Source: Toxorhynchites rutilus septentrionalis
Taxonomy: Eukaryota; Arthropoda; Insecta; Diptera; Culicidae
Length of the DNA: 64,000 nt
Direction: 5' to 3'
Assembly: GCF_029784135.1 (NCBI RefSeq)
Contig: NC_073745.1
Span: 239,664,191 to 239,728,190 of the forward strand
The position numbers and the translations under genes were made by a program. The notes under the pieces were generated by a model, which was not told where the DNA came from, did not search any database, and was given only the letters and a program-made list of their open reading frames with translations. This document shows, piece after piece, positions 54,204-64,000 of the stretch (position 1 is the first letter of the stretch; the number at the start of each line of letters is the position of its first letter).

Positions 54204-55207
54204 GACGTAGGACTACGTCTTTCATTTCTATACCGGGGTGTAAAATCAAAGTTTCGAAAACAAAAGCGTTACGCCGGAGACCAAGATTTTGAGCGTTAAT
54301 AGCTCCTAAACAACTGAACGAAATGGTATGATAAACACTTCATTCGAAAGATAAAATGTCTACGCGTTCTATACTTGTTACTTTTTGATCCAAAAACTTG
54401 TTTCAATAGTCTTAAAATTGCTTTCAAAACAGGCTATTGAAATCACCAATCGGTATATAAGCGAGCGCCGCTCGGAAATCCACTCAGTTCTAATTGAACA
54501 GCGATTGGAGCTTGTTGTCGCTGTTGTGGTGAAGCTCTTCGTTTATCATGAAAGCGCGGATGAACGGTGTCACCAAGAGCCTGTTTGTGCACCCTAGGCC
54601 AGAAGGGAATCCATCAGGAGGAGAGTGATGCCACAAACGGTTCCCCGGGAAGCTACACACACATACACGCGCGGAATTCTTTCCGTTTGGATGCCATTCA
54701 GCATTGAGAAAGTTCCGGAAAGATCTAATCATTGCTGGAAAATAATCTGTCAGTTCCTCTGGGAATTCAAAAATACATTCATGTGAAAGAGTTTATTTGA
54801 ATGTTTTCTATCCATGTAACACTGTGACCAAATATTTTTCAATCAAGTACTATTAACAGGTGGTTATCGAGTTAGTATTAACCACTGGTGGGCTTCCAGT
54901 ATCGAGGAAAATGTGGAAATATCTAATCGTTGCTGGAAAATAATCTGCCAGTTCCCCTTGGAATTGAAAATTACATTCAAGCGAAAGAGTTTATTTTAAT
55001 GTTTTTTATCCATAAAATATCCATATAATACATTTGGGTTTGTGATTTGTCAATCAAGTACATTTAGTAGGTTAGCTTCTGAAGATTATTCTTCAGAACA
55101 AGATTTTTCGTATCCTATATTGGATGCATAAAACCTTGTGCCTCCAACGTAACGCTCTCGTCCTACGTCACCCTTGCGGTTATACCATAGATATAACCCA
55201 CTTCCTG
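54204..55207 (+). mobile_element. T-run element, family BD, copy 3
   Basis: It is the same as 18470-19542: left palindrome GACGTAGGACTACGTC, a TATATAA promoter near 54456, a conserved frame VVAVVVKLFVYHESADERCH, two AGTTCC stem-loop units, and right end GTCCTACGTC with hairpin GGTTATA...TATAACC and CTTCCTG before eight T. It is 1,004 bp long. The conserved 70-codon frame is also present in copies 1 and 2 but resembles no protein I know. Confidence 0.85.
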
Positions 55208-55215
55208 TTTTTTTT

Positions 55216-55335
55216 GCATATGAACCTAACACAGACTGAGACACTTCAATCCTGATACTGTCTGCTCAAATCCGTTGCTCCGTTCTTAAGTTAAATCGTT
55301 AGGAACGGACACCAAATCATTTTTATTCATATAGA
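55216..55335 (-). mobile_element. Helitron 5' end fragment
   Basis: Read on the minus strand it begins A/TCTATATGAATAAAAATG and continues GATTTGGTGTCCGTTCC, as in the Helitron at 50725-50982. Its 3' part is absent, and the BD element ends directly to its left. Confidence 0.55.
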
Positions 55336-55500
55336 TTTCTCCACTCGTAGAAAATGTGTTACTCTTCAACATAGAACACATATTTGATACGGGACAGCTA
55401 AATTCCATTTATAATTTCTGTTTTAAAAGCGTGGCTAGATTGCCAGAATAGCACAACTCAATTGGACATAAGTCCAACATATTACAGCATGCTAAAAAAA

Positions 55501-56397
55501 TGGGTGGGTTATATCTATGATATAACCGCAAGGTTGACGTGGGACTATCTTAGCTTAGTAACCATTTGTATGTATTGATTGCAGTTTGCATGTATTTGCA
55601 ATGGCGATTTCCCCAGACACCTTGGTTTAGAAGTCTTTATAGGTAATCAGATTTCAGTCGGAACAAAAATACTCCCGACCTGCATGAATTTGCAATACCA
55701 ATTTCCCTGGACACCTTGTTTCTGAAGCCTGTGTTGGGGAAACATATTTTAGTCGGAACAAATTGCCCTCGACTTGCATGTATTAGCAATGCCAATTTTC
55801 CCTCGCTCCATGGATTTGAAGTCTGTGGTAGGGAAACACATTTCAGTCGGAACAAAAATGCCCCCGAATTGCATGTATTTGCAATGCTAACTTTCCCACG
55901 CTCCTTGGACTTGAAGTCTGCGTTAGGGAAACGCATTTCGGTGGGAACAAAAGCTGCCCCTACTTTCATGTATTTGCAATGTCGATTTCGTCAATGCTGC
56001 TTGGTTTTGAAGTCTGTGTTAGGGAACATGTTTCGGAGAGAACAAAAGTCCCCCTACTTTCATGTATTTTCAATTCCGATTTCCCCAACGCTGCTTGGTT
56101 TTGAAGTCTATGTTGGGGAAACCGTAAATCGGGCCATTCAAAACGAGGCAGTTAGGGCGTTTAGATAACGCTTAACATTTTACAGTTATTCAATTATTTA
56201 TCTAATGAAAAATGACATTTTATTAATTGCGATAGATGCGTAGAAATATTCCCTATCAATTGATGCAAACATCTTTCCGATCCAGTAGAAAATGTTCGAG
56301 TTATAAGCATTCGAAATCTTGCATTTTTTCCTGCATGTTCAGTGTTTATGTTTTCATTTTACCCCCCATATATTCCGGTTAGACGTAGTCCCACGTC
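55501..56397 (-). mobile_element. T-run element, family E, copy 2
   Basis: The left palindrome GACGTGGGACTACGTC is at 56397-56382. The right hairpin GGTTATATC...GATATAACC starts at 55505, bordered by an A-run. At 897 bp most of the interior is the 96-bp repeat array (55575-56105, about six units). Confidence 0.82.
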
Positions 56398-56429
56398 AAA
56401 AAATCGATCCGTTCGGGTGATTCCAACTT

Positions 56430-57420
56430 GATAGGATTTCAGAATACCAGTGAATAGTATAATAGTATATCAGTATGAATAGTACGATCAGTAGACGGAT
56501 CTGGAATTTCCGAGGAAATCGCACTAACCAAACTTAAATTGTGCGTATGAGGCAATCCTCGTGTTTGCCATTCAACCGAATACATCCAGCAACGTGTGGG
56601 ATTGACCACGTATAATGTTGTGATAAAGCTCATTGAAGTCCTCATTTTTGTTTGAACGCACGTGCTGTAATGTCATGTGCATTACGTATTGATACTGCCA
56701 TAGCAAAGGCTGTGTCGGCATTGCTCATGATAGCGTCCTCCTGTTTATTGTGTCGTAAGAATCGCTCATGAATTGTTGGTACTGCTCACGACATCGTAGA
56801 ATGACGTTGTCATGGGTGCATCGAATCATCATACCATACACATAAAAATTCATCCAGCTCCTTGTTTGTGAGACGTAGGGTGCTCTAACCGCATGTTCAT
56901 AAATATTAACTCAAATGATGTTCATAATAAATGAAGTACCTGCGGCGGGGTCTCGTTGTTTAATTTTTATGCAATATCCGTGGTGTTTCATCAGAACGGC
57001 TGGTAAGCATTGAAGAAGTCAATTCTGTGTCAATTCTGAATTCCAGATTATTCACAATCGAATCACAATTTCTCGCGTCACTGTTCAGTCGCCTACCATT
57101 ATTCCAGCAACGCTTGCGCATTGAATTTACACACATGCTTTCCAGCAGGTGTTTTATCGTGATTGTTGACAATAGCGTGATTGTCATACTGTAATCTGAG
57201 CATGTGATGCGGACGGAGCATGTCATTTAATACATTATCTCGCAAATAAATTCGTTCTGTATGAAAAGACGGTTAAATTATTTGAATATTGTTTGTACAA
57301 AAATACTAAAATCGCGATTCAAAAAAGGGAGGGGGGTTAAAATTTGGGATTATATGTATGGCTCGAAACCAAATTTTAGAAAAATAAAATTAGTCAGATT
57401 TTTTTTTGCATAGGGGAATT
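56430..57420 (-). pseudogene. Helitron Rep (HUH) protein remnant
   Basis: The minus-strand frame at 56645-56439 reads CWMYSVEWQTRGLPHTHNLS, the rolling-circle Rep motif 2 region (GLPH-x-H, the HUH pair), followed by ISSEIPDPSTD. Upstream DITARAFKQK fits the segment before it in Helitron proteins. Sequence at 57270-57420 matches the inner left part of the Helitron at 42755-42900, supporting a larger Helitron copy. Several stops are present and no helicase domain is seen. The H2A-bearing element abuts at 57433. Confidence 0.75.
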
Positions 57421-58138
57421 AAATATGAAAAAGACGGGTGGGTAATGTCGGGGACATAACCGGAGTGACGTAGGACTATACAAAGGGGACAGCTTTTGTT
57501 AAATATATATTTCAAATATATTGTTTTATTTTCTTCTCCTACGTGAATACCTACCTATCTACCTGAAAAATGGATTAGTTTACTGTTTAATCACTCGATA
57601 TCCCCATCTTGTTCGGTTAAACCTTCCTGTTTAGCTTTTGCGTTTGCCACTCGCCACAGCTTTCACAGTTGGAAAATTTCTTCCCATCCAGCTTGTGACA
57701 TGTTGGTCAGTAAATTAAATTTAATGGCACGTCGCATTACCACCACTCAGTATCGGATTGGAGGTAATTTTAACCTGTAATTGAACATTTCCGATGACAG
57801 TGGTACAGTGTCGACTTTCAATGTGGGGTCATAATTTGGACCCCGAACTCTATGTTTACAAAAATGTCGCATTACAGATCCATCCAATTAGCTCAATGTC
57901 GAGCTAAATATAAATTACTGTACTTTCAATCTAGAAGCAAATTAAGAATTGGTGAAAATTGGATAATCGGGAAAGTCCCCAACCATCAATAAGCTCAGAA
58001 CAACTGCCAAATTCACATACTCATCATATCCTGGCAAAAAAATTATAAAAAAATCAATTTGTGTTTTATTATTATTTTGGATATTATTTTAGAATGCATT
58101 GAACTGTATTCCGTAAACTCTTTTTTGAAAGATTTAAT

Positions 58139-58154
58139 GGCCCTGATAAGCGCC
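58139..58154 (-). terminator. Histone mRNA 3' stem-loop, inverted copy
   Basis: The minus strand reads GGCGCTTATCAGGGCC, the counterpart of 48128-48143 with one loop change. AAAGAGTTTACG follows after about 15 nt. Confidence 0.82.
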
Positions 58155-58386
58155 GTGTTTTATGGAATGGTTCCAATTTAGAAAACTTAGTACTCGTGGT
58201 TTAAAAAAAACCATTTCGAACGCCCTCGATGCCGCCTTGTTCTGGATTTGCCGCCAAAGCAGTTTGTATAAAGAACAAACTTTTTTCTTCTGCTACCTGA
58301 TGCCGTTTTGCGATTGCGTTTGCCACTCGACACTCGCTGCAACTGCCTGTTGTCTTGATGTCCACCGAACCGAATGTGTTCTGTTC

Positions 58387-58596
58387 CGAATGCAGGTTTT
58401 CTTATCGGCGCGAGCAGCTTTGTCAGCTAACTCGATCATTTCGGCGGCCGAAGCTATATAACGCCGGCTAGGTGGACTGGTACACTGGTACTAACGCGCT
58501 CGGCCTAGCTACCCTTGCGGGGAACTCCAGATCAACACGGTTCGAGCGGGATTTTGCCTTTCCCTTCACTTTTCCTCCTTTACCATGTCCAGACAT
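58387..58596 (-). pseudogene. Histone H2A pseudogene 3
   Basis: The inverted copy of pseudogene 1 starts MSGHGKGGKVKGKAKSRSN at 58596 and shares its deletion after LEFP and its TAG at the Tyr codon. The common lesions show that the damage happened before the two mobile copies separated, so the element spread while carrying an already broken H2A. Confidence 0.88.
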
Positions 58597-59114
58597 GGCT
58601 GCTTGGGTTGGTTTGTTGATGTGTTATGAAGCGAACTGATGTGGTGTACGGTTTGGATGAGAATGATCGTTACGGCAGCGGAGCGGGGATTTTTAAGCTG
58701 ACTGGCTGGCTCGAGAATTACGCATGTGTGAGACTGCGACCAATGTTTCCCTCATTTTTTTCTTTTTCCTTTCCAGTCGTGCTTCATTCTATTTCGCTGC
58801 TGCTCTGGTTGCCCGTTTTGGTCGGTACGATTTGAGGAGCACAAAATGGACCAATCAAAAATGGGCACAAAGTGTATTTGGACAATGCTTGATATTTCAC
58901 AATTATTCAATTATTTATCTCAAGAAAAATGAAATGTTATTCGTTATGATAGATGCGTAGATATATTTCCTATCAATTGATGCAAAAACCTTTGCGATCT
59001 ATTGAGAAATGCTCGAGTTATAAGCGTTCCAAATCTTGCATTTTTTCCTACTTGTTCAGTGCCTAGATTTCCATTTCACCCCCTATATCTTCCGGTTAGA
59101 CGTAGTCCTACGTC

Positions 59115-60010
59115 AATATATAAAAAATGGAAATAAAGTTGTTAAGCATAGATAATGCATAAAATTGATTGTTACCCAAGAGTTGTTGTTTCATTATTAT
59201 TCCAAAGGAATAGTAAGATTATTTGTTATATCTTGCATTCGTGAGATTCGTAAAATTTTCTATTAATTTTCTCCAGGGTATACTTTAGAATTACATTCAA
59301 ATAAGTATGCGCTATCAATAACATACGTTTGAATATGTTGAATTGTAAGGATAAAAGCTCGCTATTAGTTTTCAATTGTAGAATCTTCTAACCTCCCACT
59401 CATAACTGTTATATTAGTGACTATATTGCTTAATAACAATATTTTATACAATTATTCTCCATTACATATCAAATTTTCAAAAAACAAAATAAATAACAAG
59501 GCTTTAAAATTCGCAAAGTTTTTTACAAACATTTATTTTTTATTGTTTTTCGTTCCTCATGCTGGATGTATAATTGTTTTCAATATTACTAATTTATCAT
59601 TTCTCGCGTAACTTTAGAAAAGGTCCAATGTTACAAATGTAAACAAATTGAGTTAATGGATGCACCCTATTAGTTTTCAATCATTGAATGTATCGAAAAA
59701 AAACAATCAAATCTATAATCTCCATCTTTTGATCACTGATACAAACAATTCGCAAACATTTTTGAAATTGTAGTGAGAATTTTTTGGTTTAGTACAAATT
59801 ATGGCCGAACAGCTAGATGTATAAAAATCAAACAACCAACAATCTAAATTTAAAAAGTAAAACAGAACTTACACGAAGATATATCTCCTCTCACTGCCAA
59901 TATGATTCATTGAGGTCAATATAAATACTTCATAAATGTTAAGGCAGATATACTTTATAAAGGTAAAGGAAAAATGTAAAGGGATATTTAACCCATTGCA
60001 TTTGTAAGAG
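59115..60010. other. AT-rich region without recognised features
   Basis: The plus-strand frame at 59417-59611 is hydrophobic but very AT-rich and unsupported. No repeat ends were found. Confidence 0.3.
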
Positions 60011-60157
60011 CAGTGGCGTCGAGCAAAGCTTTCGCACCCGGGACGGAGGTGTCGATTTGCAACCGCCCATCCCCCCGCCAGAAAAGGAATCAATCATGAC
60101 TATTCAATTTATTCATACAAATTCGGTTCATTCTGCACCCCTAGAATCGTGCCACTG
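60011..60157. mobile_element. Tiny hAT-type MITE
   Basis: It begins CAGTGGCGTCGA and ends CGTGCCACTG. These are short inverted repeats of the CAGTGGCG type common in hAT elements. Flanks TGTAAGAG (60003-60010) and CATAAGAG (60158-60165) could be an 8-bp duplication with two differences. It is 147 bp and non-coding. Confidence 0.5.
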
Positions 60158-60619
60158 CATAAGAGAAACTAATCATAATTATTTTTTTGATCTTGCAGAT
60201 CATATATCTCATGAGTGCTCTCTATGTGCAGTTTATGAGGACTCTGTAGTGAGCTGATCCCAACGAGTATTGTTTATTTTTAGGGAAGGGAAGAGGAATG
60301 GGCAAGCGGATTTGGGGAAGTGTAAATAAACCGCCTGAATAAAAACGTTAGTAATATTTGATAAGATATCCGAAATTTTCCGAAACCAAACTTTGGGGAT
60401 AATCACCATCTTTCAATTCATCTCCTCTACTTTGATTCTAATAGTTATCGACAAATGTAGAATAATTCTTAATATGCACCGACTCACCTTCTCCGTCACG
60501 AAAAAATATGTGAGAACGAATAAGGAAACCAGACCGTGGAGTAAAAATAGGCAAAGCAGTTCACAGTAGCTCAGCCGCTAGCCGTTCACCTAAGTTTAAC
60601 CAGTTCTTCGAATCGTTTT
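60158..60619. other. No recognised features
   Basis: No open frame with support, repeat end or regulatory signal was seen. Confidence 0.3.
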
Positions 60620-61291
60620 GACGTAGGATTACGTCTTTCGGAAACATATTGGGGTACAAATTGGAAATATAAAAACCGAGTACATCGTGAAAATTGTTCA
60701 ATTTCAAACGCTTATTGCTCATTCATTTCATTATGGATTGATGCAATTTTTGCCTCAATCGATTTCGGTACTCCATAACAATTTTTTATATTGAAGAAAA
60801 TAACATATCTCATGAAACTAACTATCGAACAATTGAAAAATCTCAACCCCTATCCTAACGGAAATTCCCAATTCTGATTGGTCGAAATTGACTACACATG
60901 CGGCGGGTCCCTAACAGAGACATCAAAACCAAGCTGCCTGGGGGAAATCGGCATTGCAAAACTTGAAAGTAGGGGGAGCTTTTGTTCCTACCGAAATGTA
61001 TTCCCTAACAGAGACATCAAAACCAAGCTGTGTGGGGGAAAACGGCATGCAAAATACATGCAAGTCGGGGGCCTTTTTGTATTGCAAGTAAGCTGAGTGA
61101 TACGATTAATTCTAGCAAATATAATTTAAATTTAGAACTTTAATGTTGGTTGCTTCGTGAAGTTGCATGTCCAATCGTGAATTGTGAAAAATTTAGCACA
61201 AGTGTGTAAGCACAAGTGTAAAATTGTATATGGTAGCAGTTGTGTTAAAAATGACTTGATATATGATACGATTTATTTCAATTTTCATAAA

Positions 61292-61298
61292 TATAAAA
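61292..61298 (+). promoter_or_regulatory. TATA box of A copy 3
   Basis: ATAAATATAAAAGCTCAAGAG is followed by GGTTCAAGCTGTCTG about 25 nt downstream. It is conserved with 52154-52160 while surrounding AT-rich sequence varies. Confidence 0.55.
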
Positions 61299-61681
61299 GC
61301 TCAAGAGCGGGTCGTTTGGTTCAAGCTGTCTGTTTTGTTGTGTTTATTTTCACCCAAGAAAAGTTTATACGGCGAGAAAAATTGGAAAAGTGAAGAAATA
61401 TTAAAAAAGTGATTTCCCATATGCTCTATATATAGTATTAGGTGTTGTTAGTCCAATTAAAATTCGTATTGGGTTGAATAATCACTCAGAAAGTAAAAAT
61501 TATAAAAGAAAATTACTCTTCCCAATTCAAATATGTAACATGTTTTCTCTGATGAGAAAAAATGATAATTGTGTTCGATATTGGTAATTATCTCTTCTGT
61601 CATCTGTCATCTGTCTTCTGTCTTCTGCTTTCTGTCATCATCACTCGGTAAACCCTGGTGGACTGAACAACCAAACAAAAT

Positions 61682-61697
61682 GGCCCTTTTCAGGGCC
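61682..61697 (+). terminator. Histone mRNA 3' stem-loop, perfect
   Basis: GGCCCTTTTCAGGGCC has a perfect stem with loop TTTC, followed by ACCAAATCA as in true histone mRNAs. AAAGAGTTTAACG lies 15 nt downstream. Confidence 0.93.
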
Positions 61698-61819
61698 ACC
61701 AAATCATTATCAAAGAGTTTAACGATGTAATTCTTCAAACATATCCAAAATCAACAGATAACCTAACAGAATCCTACGTCAGCTATGCGGTTGTGTCTCA
61801 GACACAACCCTCCTGTGAC

Positions 61820-63164
61820 TTTTTAAACATCGAATATTAGCAGAAACCCAATATACATATGTAGCTTCATAGCTATTCATGTTCTGGCATTGACATCGTT
61901 AGATTAGATAGGGCATTTTCTAATTTGTATGGAATTAACTTTTTGATCATTGTTGGGGAAAGAAAAGTTCCTTCTTCTTTAAAAATCGCAAATTGTGTGT
62001 AAAAATATGTTTCTCACCCGACAATGTTGTATGTAATGATTTGATTCATTCACGCAATTTTTAATATTTTCTGATGGGATTCAAGCTAGATTCCATTGAA
62101 TGTCATCACATTTTTTTTTTACAAACATTTCGATAATGGATATTACGATAACACGTATACGCAATAGGCCAAGCTTATTGGATTGGAATCAACGCAAAAA
62201 TATTTTTATAATTCACATTTACGCCAGAAATTATTTGTTTATCTCATTCATGAAGCTGATTCTCAGCTTCCTCGGGATTTTTTTTTTTTTGATAAATATT
62301 ACGCATGAATTGTAAAAAATGTTGAAAAACACATCTCACTTTCGAAGAAACACTATATCTAATAAATATTGTGAGGCCATCACGATGTGTTTGTAAACAA
62401 TTCCATTTTCAACCGTTCCTTGTGACTACACAAGTGTGTAGAAGTAGAAATCAACTGTGGCACATGAGTTGGCTCATTGTTTCTATACTTGAACATTTGC
62501 ATAGTTCTACATCGTATTGGCAGTGCGGCCAGATTAAATAATTGTAAACTATTAGTATGATCAGTAATAATGTATCACTACAACAACATGTTGTCTCTCG
62601 ACCATAATTTAGACGAATAAAATATAATCAGTTGAAAACCAATTTACGATTGTGTGTTCATTATAGTGGTTAACTATAATTCAAGGTGGAAATCTCAACA
62701 AAAAATACATCGAATGGAAAATTTAAAGCTTTCCAGAGAATCACATTTAATTGCAATGATGAAAGCAATCCTAATTCTAAATATAGAATTAAGCATACAT
62801 TAACAAAATAAGTCACGCATTTCGTGCACTTCTTTTTCAGTTTTCTCCAAGCGTTTTCGAATTGTTCATCTGTTCCGTCCAACGCAATCTGCTATCCACT
62901 TTGTTTAGTTCACATCATTCGTTACCAAACAGTTCGCTCATCATCGGTTCATTCGGAATCAGTTCATATGGCGAACTACCGCTTTTTTTTCTAAGAAATG
63001 GCCGTTCGTTGAATCTATTTGTAAACGGGTTGCCTGCAGGTTAACGCCCGAATTGTATGCAAACATGTTTGTTTCTCTTCGCCCATATCGCAAACTGCGA
63101 GTAAAATCTGAAAAGCATACCTACTTTATTCGTGAAAAGTGGTAGTTAGTTGTTTTATTATAAT
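61820..63164. other. AT-rich region without recognised genes
   Basis: The plus-strand frames at 62100-62315 and 62862-63044 and the minus-strand frame at 62670-62882 lack domains or conserved context. No repeat ends were found. Confidence 0.3.
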
Positions 63165-63322
63165 CAATAATATTTCTGAATAAATTTTATATCTAATGGT
63201 ATATAGTGAAACATATATCGCAATAACGTTTTTGCATGATATGTATTTGAAATCCCTTAATTTCTCGTTATATTTTTGTAGAGTGATCCCCTATACAGAA
63301 ATCAAACACGTAGCCCTACGTC
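63165..63322 (-). mobile_element. Left end of a T-run element, family G, inverted
   Basis: On the minus strand GACGTAGGGCTACGTG (63322-63307) is followed by TTTGATTTCTGTATAGGGG and a body homologous to 23715-23870. The right end was not found. Confidence 0.55.
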
Positions 63323-63379
63323 AACATATATAATCAATAACTATGAAAACAAAATACAATTTTTCTGCAAGTGTGATAT

Positions 63380-63665
63380 TTTTTTTCAAAATAGACTAGT
63401 TTATTGGCTTTAATTTGATAAATCGATCATCTGAATCAGTCCACTAGTTCAAAAGTTATGATTTTTTTGTTAAAAGGTTATTTTGGGAAAAAGGAGAAAA
63501 AATGATTTTTCGGACCACTCTAAAATGGAAATGGGTATCCTAATGAAAAAAAGAAAAGAAAATACAGGTCAGATATTTTGAGATAAGGAACAAAACTACC
63601 ACTTTTCACGAAAATCTATGAATCACTGTATCGGTTTGGCATGGAATGGCTGAATTGATAATTGC
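63380..63665 (-). repeat. Repeat M, inverted copy
   Basis: It contains the inverse of CATAACTTTTGAACTA, CATTTCCATTTTAGAGTGG and CAGCCATTCCATGCCAAACC. The T-run that carries insertions in two other copies is here an uninterrupted purine-rich tract on the plus strand (63540-63565). Confidence 0.65.
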
Positions 63666-64000
63666 AAAGTGGGTTGTGCGCAAAAGACTACAAATAAACT
63701 TGTTTCAAATCGTCGTTATTAAATCAAATCATGTACACTTTGTTTATTGGCCGAAAACGATTTTAATTCTTAAAATGTAAGAGTTGAATTTGATCTCAAT
63801 ATCTCTAAAAATCTGTGTTTTTTTTATAAAAAGTCGATAATGAAAGACCCGTTTGAACATTTAGATTCGGACATTAAACTGGATGAAATAAATATGACAA
63901 ATAAATAATGGTTTAAAATGTACCGGATAAGTTTGTGTGATTCAATCTTGTCATAAACATCCTTTATCATAACTTATCACATCTAATTACATCGCATACA
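63666..64000. other. No recognised features
   Basis: AT-rich sequence to the window edge. No supported frame or repeat end was found. Confidence 0.3.

Larger units (their letters stand above)
57433..59114 (-). mobile_element. H2A-bearing T-run element (family H), inverted copy 2
   Basis: The left palindrome is at 59114-59099 and the right hairpin GGTTATGTC...GACATTACC near 57460-57443, with an A-run on its plus-strand left. It has the same layout as 47168-49488 but is 1,682 bp. Comparison shows that the second H2A pseudogene and its promoter have been lost by recombination between the two GCACGTCGCATT-containing repeats seen at 48400 and 49130 in copy 1. Confidence 0.85.
60620..61819 (+). 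mobile_element. T-run element, family A, copy 3, both ends present
   Basis: The left end is GACGTAGGATTACGTC then TTTCGGAAACATATTGGGG. The right end is GAATCCTACGTC (61771-61782), a hairpin (GGTTGTGTC, GACACAACC) and CCTCCTGTGAC before T. It is 1,200 bp. In order it holds two 96-bp repeat units (60908-61070), a TATA box (61292-61298) and a perfect histone stem-loop. It is a compact model of the family: promoter plus histone 3' signal without a histone coding region. Confidence 0.87.

Noticed and set aside
53421..56168. Open frames of more than 100 codons at 53421-53750, 55637-55969 and 55716-56168 as a repeat protein family
   Set aside because: They lie over the 96-bp tandem repeat, whose unit is a multiple of three, and are open on both strands. 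No start context, promoter or conserved composition supports coding.

Overview
This window looks like mosquito nuclear DNA, most likely culicine (Aedes/Culex-like). The evidence is a DD37E IS630-Tc1-mariner family (ITmD37E type) in three copies, tRNA-derived SINEs with a GAA-type tail (Feilai-like), BEL/Pao, CR1/Jockey-like LINEs and Helitrons. It is almost entirely accessory, repeat-driven sequence. I see no intact autonomous element and no certain complete host gene. Three places look like host exons: 2240-2612 (-), 13653-14234 (-) and 39267-40888 (-).

Layout. 1-720 is a degenerate tandem repeat. 2240-2612 is a type II membrane protein exon. 3642-4200 is a mariner remnant. 4941-7587 is a broken LINE. 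7749-12156 is a broken BEL/Pao element carrying a DD41D mariner with TA target duplication. 14480-16617 is a second LINE copy with a SINE nested in its reverse transcriptase, flanked by a 12-bp duplication. 16618-21621 is a DD37E element that received a LINE (17066-20781), which in turn received a 1.07-kb element (18470-19542). 21622-29424 is mostly featureless apart from a MITE and a second DD37E copy. 29425-39068 is a deep nest: an F element holds a hAT-like element, which holds another F element, which holds a third DD37E copy and a further small element. 39267-40888 is a candidate secreted or membrane protein gene.

41241-61819 is the most interesting part. It is packed with related non-autonomous elements. 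Their left end is a palindrome (GACGTAGGACTACGTC). Near their right end the inverted half GTCCTACGTC is followed by a hairpin and then a T-run. They insert into T-runs. Several carry pieces of replication-dependent histone genes: three H2A pseudogenes, one H4 fragment fused to an H1-like tail, TATA boxes, and eight histone-type mRNA 3' stem-loops. Each stem-loop has a purine-rich AAAGAG box 14-19 nt downstream, as in U7-dependent histone 3'-end processing.

The asymmetric terminal repeats, right-end hairpin, T-run target and gene capture resemble non-autonomous Helentrons (HINEs). That classification is inference. Two of these insertions can be bounded inside the window: one interrupts a LINE reading frame, the other has an empty paralogous site at 24482-24790. 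I know of no description of a mobile family built around histone genes with their 3'-processing signals, but I could not search.
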